The notes below the pieces were generated by a model that saw only the letters and a list, made by a program, of their open reading frames with translations, searched no databases and was not told the origin of the DNA. The position numbers and the translations under genes are program-made. Positions 13,473 through 17,112 of a stretch of DNA of 17,112 nt are shown in pieces (position 1 is the first letter of the stretch; each line of letters starts with the position of its first letter). Source of the DNA: Chloroflexota bacterium (GTDB taxonomy: Bacteria > Chloroflexota > UBA6077); assembly GCA_021788565.1 (NCBI GenBank), contig JAJYKO010000025.1, forward strand, positions 1 through 17,112, read 5' to 3'.

Positions 13473-16400
13473 ATGAATACCGAGTTCACTACCGTCCGCA
13501 CCGAGGGAGGACTCCTCCCTCCAGACCTGCTGCACAGGATAGCGGCGGCCGACCCTGACCTCGGCGGCTTCGACCCCGAGAAGTACGGCCTCCAGCAGGG
13601 CGACCGGGTCGGCGAGGCCGCCTCTCGCGCCTGGGCGCGGGCGAAGAACTACTGGGCGGCCTTCCGCTCGGCCACGGAAGAGTTGCCGGAGGGCGAGAGC
13701 GGCCTCACGCAGACCCGGGCACAGTGGCTCCAGCCGCTGCTACGGGAGTTGGGCTACCGTGAGCTGCAGTACGACGCCGCGGGCGAGGTGATCGACGAGC
13801 GCCGCTTCCCCCGTTACTACCGCTCGGGGCCGGTCCCGCTGCACGTCCTCACCCTGCGCCAAAAGCTGGACAGTTCCCTCCCTAGCAGCTCGGGCCAGCG
13901 TCGGGGTAATCCTCACGCCCTGATGCAGGAGTACCTCAACCTCTCCGATGCCACCTACGGCATCGTCTCCAACGGCCTCCAGCTCCGCTTGCTGCTGGAC
14001 ACCGCCTCCCTCACCCGCCAGGCGTACGTAGAGTTCGACCTCCAGGCGATGATGGAGGGCGGCGTCTATGCCGACTTCGTCCTGCTCTACCTGGTGCTCC
14101 ACCGTTCTCGCCTTCCGCAGAAGACCGAGGAGGCCGGCCAGTCGTGGCTGGAATTGTGGAGGGCCAGGGCCGAGTCCCAGGGGGCGAGGGCGCTGGGAGA
14201 GCTCCGGCACGGCGTCGAGGAGGCGATCAAGGCCCTGGGGAACGGCTTTCTGGCGCACCCGGCGAACGATGCACTTCGTCAGCGCCTCAGGTCCGGCGAC
14301 ATGTCGGTCCAGGACTACTACCAGGAACTGCTGCGGCTCATCTACCGGCTGATCTTTCTGTTCGTCGCGGAAGAGCGGAGCCTGCTCTTCCCATCGGACG
14401 CCGACGCAACAGACAGGCGCCGCTACATGGAGAACTACTCCGCCTCGCGGCTCCGCGACCTCGCCCGCAAGTACCTGACGGATGATCGCCACGACGACCT
14501 GTGGAGGACGCTGCGTATCACCTTCGGCCTGCTCTCGGGCGAGAAAGATGGGATGAGCGTCCCGGCGCTGGGCGGAGGGCTCTTCGACGAAGAGTCATGC
14601 CCGAACCTGGACGGCTGCCATCTCCGAAACGATGCCCTGGCCGAGGCCGTCCGCCGGCTCTCCTGGGTGCGCATCGGCCGTGTCACCCGACGTGTCAACT
14701 ACCGCGAGATGGACGCGGAGGAGCTCGGCGGCGTCTACGAGGGTCTGCTGGAACAGCAACCCCAGATGGTGGCGGATGCCGCGCTGCCCCGCTTCGAGCT
14801 TGTGGGTAGCGGTGAACGCAAACAGACAGGCAGCTACTACACACCGACCTCCGTGGTGCAGGAACTCATCAAGTTGGTCCTCGAGCCGACTTTGGTCGCC
14901 CGCTTGAAGGGCAAGAAGACTCCTCACGAGAAGCGAGAGACAATCCTGAACATCACGGTCTGCGACCCGGCCTGTGGCAGTGGGCACTTCCTTCTCGCGG
15001 CAGCACGACGACTTGCCCAAGAACTCGCCCATATCGACGCTGGAGACACCGAGCCGTCGCCTCCTCAGGTACGCTCGGCTTTGCGAGATGCTATTTCCCA
15101 CTGCATCTACGGCGTGGACCTCAATCCCCTGGCGGTAGACCTGTGCAGGCTTGCCCTTTGGTTGGACGGCCACGATCCGGGGCGTCCTCTCACCTTCTTG
15201 GATGCTCATGTGAAGCTTGGAAACAGCCTGGTGGGAGCCACCGCTGAGTTGGTCAAGGGCGGAATACCAGATGAGGCCTTTGATCCTATAGGCGACGACG
15301 ATAAGAGGATATCTAGCATCGTCAAGAAGCGGAACAAACAGGAGCAGAGGCAGTACTCGTTGTTTGCCGCCGACCCCGCCGTCTGGGAAAGCATGAGAGA
15401 CGACTTGGCGATCGAGGCACTGGAGATAACTGATTTGCCGGAGGACCGAGCCACTCAAGTGGCGGAGCAGAGGGAGCGGTATAGGTCCTTCAGACGGGAG
15501 AGAGTTGACCCGGTGATGGCCCCACTGGATGCGTGGACCGCGGCATTCTTTTGGCCCCTGACCTCCGAATCGCCAGAACCGCCGACGACGGGGGTGCTGG
15601 ATTCCGCGAGACCTGGTCTTCCGCCCGTTCTCTCTGCCGGGCAACAGCGGGAGGTGGCACGGCTGCGGCTGAAGCACCGATTCTTCCACTGGCCCCTCGA
15701 GTTTCCGGAAGTCTTCGCCGATGGCGGGTTCGACGTGGTGCTCGGGAATCCTCCGTGGGACACGCTTAGTCCTGACGTCAAGGAGTTCTTCGCTATATAC
15801 GAGCCCGCAGTGCGTTTCCAGTCACCGGAGGATCAACGCCGATTGGTCGACGCCCTGCTGGAGAACCCTCTGATTTCTGCACGATGGCAAGAACATACAC
15901 GGACGCTGTATTCGACCGTCAAGTTCATCAAACAGAGCGGTAGGTACCGTCTCTTTGCCCCTGGAAATCTGGGCAAGGGAGACTTCAATGTGTACCGTAT
16001 GTTCGTGGAGGCTGCCCTGGCGAGTGCGCGAACCGGCGGCTGGGCCGCGCAGGTCGTGCCAGAAGGGCTCTACAACGGCGCGAATGCCATGGCAATCCGG
16101 GAGGCCTTGTTTGAGAAGTCCTCGCTCGCCGTCATTCTCGGCTTCGAAAACACGAAGGAAGTCTGGTTCAAGGATATTGATAGCCGCACGAAGTTCTGCG
16201 TGTACGCTGCCCAGGTGATTGGGCGCACAGAGGCCTTTAGAACTGCGTTCGGCATTCGGTCTGTGGATCAGTTAAGGGCGGCTGTGGCTGGGGAAACGCT
16301 GCTCCTGCCAGTGAACCTCGTGCATGAGTTCTCTCCAGATGCCCTGGCTATCATGGAACTGTCCAGTCAACTCGAGGTCGACATCGCGACAAAGGTGTAT

Positions 16401-17081
16401 GCTCGATGGCCCAAGTTTGGTGACGAGTCGGCTGGGGAACCGCTAAGGCACTACATGCGGGAAATCGATATGGGGAACGATCGCGATCTGTTCTCTGAGA
16501 CCCCACCCGGGCTTCCAGTGTATGAAGGAAGGATGGTAGGGCAATTTGACCATCGTGCGAAAGGTTATCAGTCAGGCCGGGAACGGTCTGCCGACTGGCT
16601 TGATTTCCCGTTTGGAAGCGCGCAGAAGGCGATCTTGCCGCAGTGGTACATACCCGTAGACAAGGTTCCAGAGAAGACCAAGGACAGAGTGAAGCGATTT
16701 CGAATAGGTTTCTGCGATGTGGCAAGTCCAACCAACGAACGTTCCCTAATCGCTTCCCTAATCCCGCCTGACAGCATTTGTGGACACAAGACTCCCACCA
16801 TCACATTCGAACCGGGGTGTGAGTGGTACTACCTGGTCTGGCTAGCTGTGGCCAATTCCATGACAATGGATTTCATTGCACGAAAAAAAGTGAGCCTCAC
16901 AATGTCCTACACCCTCCTCGATAGCCTTCCGTTTCCAAGGCTCAAGGCGAGCGATCCGGTGGTTGAGCGAATTGCCCCGCTGGTCCTAAGTGGTGCATCC
17001 GGCAAGTCTAGGCAACTTTCGCCAACTGTGCGATGCCTGGCTGGCGACGTGGCCGATGGCGCCGTCGCTGACCCCATATGA
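13473..17081 (+). CDS. N6-adenine DNA methyltransferase, DISARM DrmMI / PglX-like
   Basis: A 1202-residue protein. The N-terminal part (about 80-330) carries QWLQPLLRELGY, VSNGLQLRLLL and YVEFDLQAMMEGG, the pattern found at the start of Eco57I-type enzymes; I see no complete nuclease site, so it is probably a methylase only. The methylase core begins at TGSYYTP (452-458), with the AdoMet loop DPACGSGHFLLAAARRL (498-514) and the catalytic NPPW (759-762), which specify amino (N6-adenine) methylation of the gamma class. The C-terminal 400 residues should include the target recognition domain. Large enzymes of this kind mark self DNA in DISARM (DrmMI) and BREX (PglX). GAGG lies 5 bases before the ATG. 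Base composition drops from about 65% GC in the N-terminal half to about 50-57% after roughly 14850. The last 30 or so residues look unlike the expected end of the family. Confidence 0.85.
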   Translation: MNTEFTTVRTEGGLLPPDLLHRIAAADPDLGGFDPEKYGLQQGDRVGEAASRAWARAKNYWAAFRSATEELPEGESGLTQTRAQWLQPLLRELGYRELQYDAAGEVIDERRFPRYYRSGPVPLHVLTLRQKLDSSLPSSSGQRRGNPHALMQEYLNLSDATYGIVSNGLQLRLLLDTASLTRQAYVEFDLQAMMEGGVYADFVLLYLVLHRSRLPQKTEEAGQSWLELWRARAESQGARALGELRHGVEEAIKALGNGFLAHPANDALRQRLRSGDMSVQDYYQELLRLIYRLIFLFVAEERSLLFPSDADATDRRRYMENYSASRLRDLARKYLTDDRHDDLWRTLRITFGLLSGEKDGMSVPALGGGLFDEESCPNLDGCHLRNDALAEAVRRLSWVRIGRVTRRVNYREMDAEELGGVYEGLLEQQPQMVADAALPRFELVGSGERKQTGSYYTPTSVVQELIKLVLEPTLVARLKGKKTPHEKRETILNITVCDPACGSGHFLLAAARRLAQELAHIDAGDTEPSPPQVRSALRDAISHCIYGVDLNPLAVDLCRLALWLDGHDPGRPLTFLDAHVKLGNSLVGATAELVKGGIPDEAFDPIGDDDKRISSIVKKRNKQEQRQYSLFAADPAVWESMRDDLAIEALEITDLPEDRATQVAEQRERYRSFRRERVDPVMAPLDAWTAAFFWPLTSESPEPPTTGVLDSARPGLPPVLSAGQQREVARLRLKHRFFHWPLEFPEVFADGGFDVVLGNPPWDTLSPDVKEFFAIYEPAVRFQSPEDQRRLVDALLENPLISARWQEHTRTLYSTVKFIKQSGRYRLFAPGNLGKGDFNVYRMFVEAALASARTGGWAAQVVPEGLYNGANAMAIREALFEKSSLAVILGFENTKEVWFKDIDSRTKFCVYAAQVIGRTEAFRTAFGIRSVDQLRAAVAGETLLLPVNLVHEFSPDALAIMELSSQLEVDIATKVYARWPKFGDESAGEPLRHYMREIDMGNDRDLFSETPPGLPVYEGRMVGQFDHRAKGYQSGRERSADWLDFPFGSAQKAILPQWYIPVDKVPEKTKDRVKRFRIGFCDVASPTNERSLIASLIPPDSICGHKTPTITFEPGCEWYYLVWLAVANSMTMDFIARKKVSLTMSYTLLDSLPFPRLKASDPVVERIAPLVLSGASGKSRQLSPTVRCLAGDVADGAVADPI

Positions 17082-17091
17082 AAGGATGTCG

Positions 17092-17112
17092 ATGGGCATT
17101 CCAGTAAGCTGT
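17092..17112 (+). CDS. Possible start of a further gene (partial)
   Basis: An ATG at 17092 follows AAAGGA (17081-17086) with a 5-base gap and opens a frame (MGIPVSC) that runs off the right edge. An alternative ATG is at 17086 in the same frame. The start lies 11 bases after the methyltransferase stop, so the operon may continue. The same frame is open leftwards to a TAA at about 17000, so an overlapping start (GTG at about 17002) or a frameshifted methyltransferase end is also possible. Seven residues do not allow a family call. Confidence 0.3.

Overview
The window is bacterial. Starts are preceded by GGAGG-type ribosome binding sites, genes are tightly packed, and base composition is GC-rich (about 65% in sampled lines of the right-hand genes, visibly lower on the left and at the far right). 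I cannot name the organism. The three-hairpin repeat at 13347-13425 resembles short interspersed elements I associate with large GC-rich genomes such as Planctomycetota, Armatimonadota or Chloroflexota, but that is only a weak hint.

Left part (1-3601). The end of a membrane protein gene (3-182, + strand) meets a minus-strand block across a strong hairpin (225-252). In transcription order the block holds a three-helix DUF4234-like membrane protein (3601-2951), a protein with a phospholipase-D-like half whose HKD motif is degenerate (2708-1440), a 33-residue zinc-ribbon microprotein (1394-1293) and a PD-(D/E)XK nuclease-like protein (1309-332). The last two overlap by 17 bases and look translationally coupled.

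Centre (3602-4351). A 750-base stretch without a convincing gene separates the divergent blocks. It contains a perfect 16-bp palindrome and an AT-rich patch, and should hold the promoters for both sides.

Right part (4352-17081, + strand). Five genes form what looks like a defence operon: a 1718-residue YprA-type DEAD helicase with DUF1998 region and a C-terminal Vsr/DUF559-like nuclease domain; a PrlF-like AbrB antitoxin; a YhaV-type RNase toxin; a DrmD-type SNF2 helicase; and a 1202-residue N6-adenine DNA methyltransferase. A YprA-type helicase, DrmD and a large adenine methyltransferase together are the core of DISARM. Here the helicase and DUF1998 parts are one long chain, more like Druantia DruE than the separate DrmA and DrmB of DISARM, and no standard PLD protein DrmC is seen. 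From memory, a recent survey of YprA helicases proposed a DISARM/Druantia-intermediate class (named ARMADA); this locus may belong there, and I could not check it. A PrlF-YhaV toxin-antitoxin pair sits inside the operon.

A plausible working model is that the methyltransferase marks self DNA, the two helicases detect and process unmarked phage DNA, the fused nuclease domain may cut it, and the toxin-antitoxin pair either stabilises the island or acts as a fail-safe when the operon is shut off. The minus-strand nuclease/PLD-like/zinc-ribbon group may be a second defence module or an accessory to the first.
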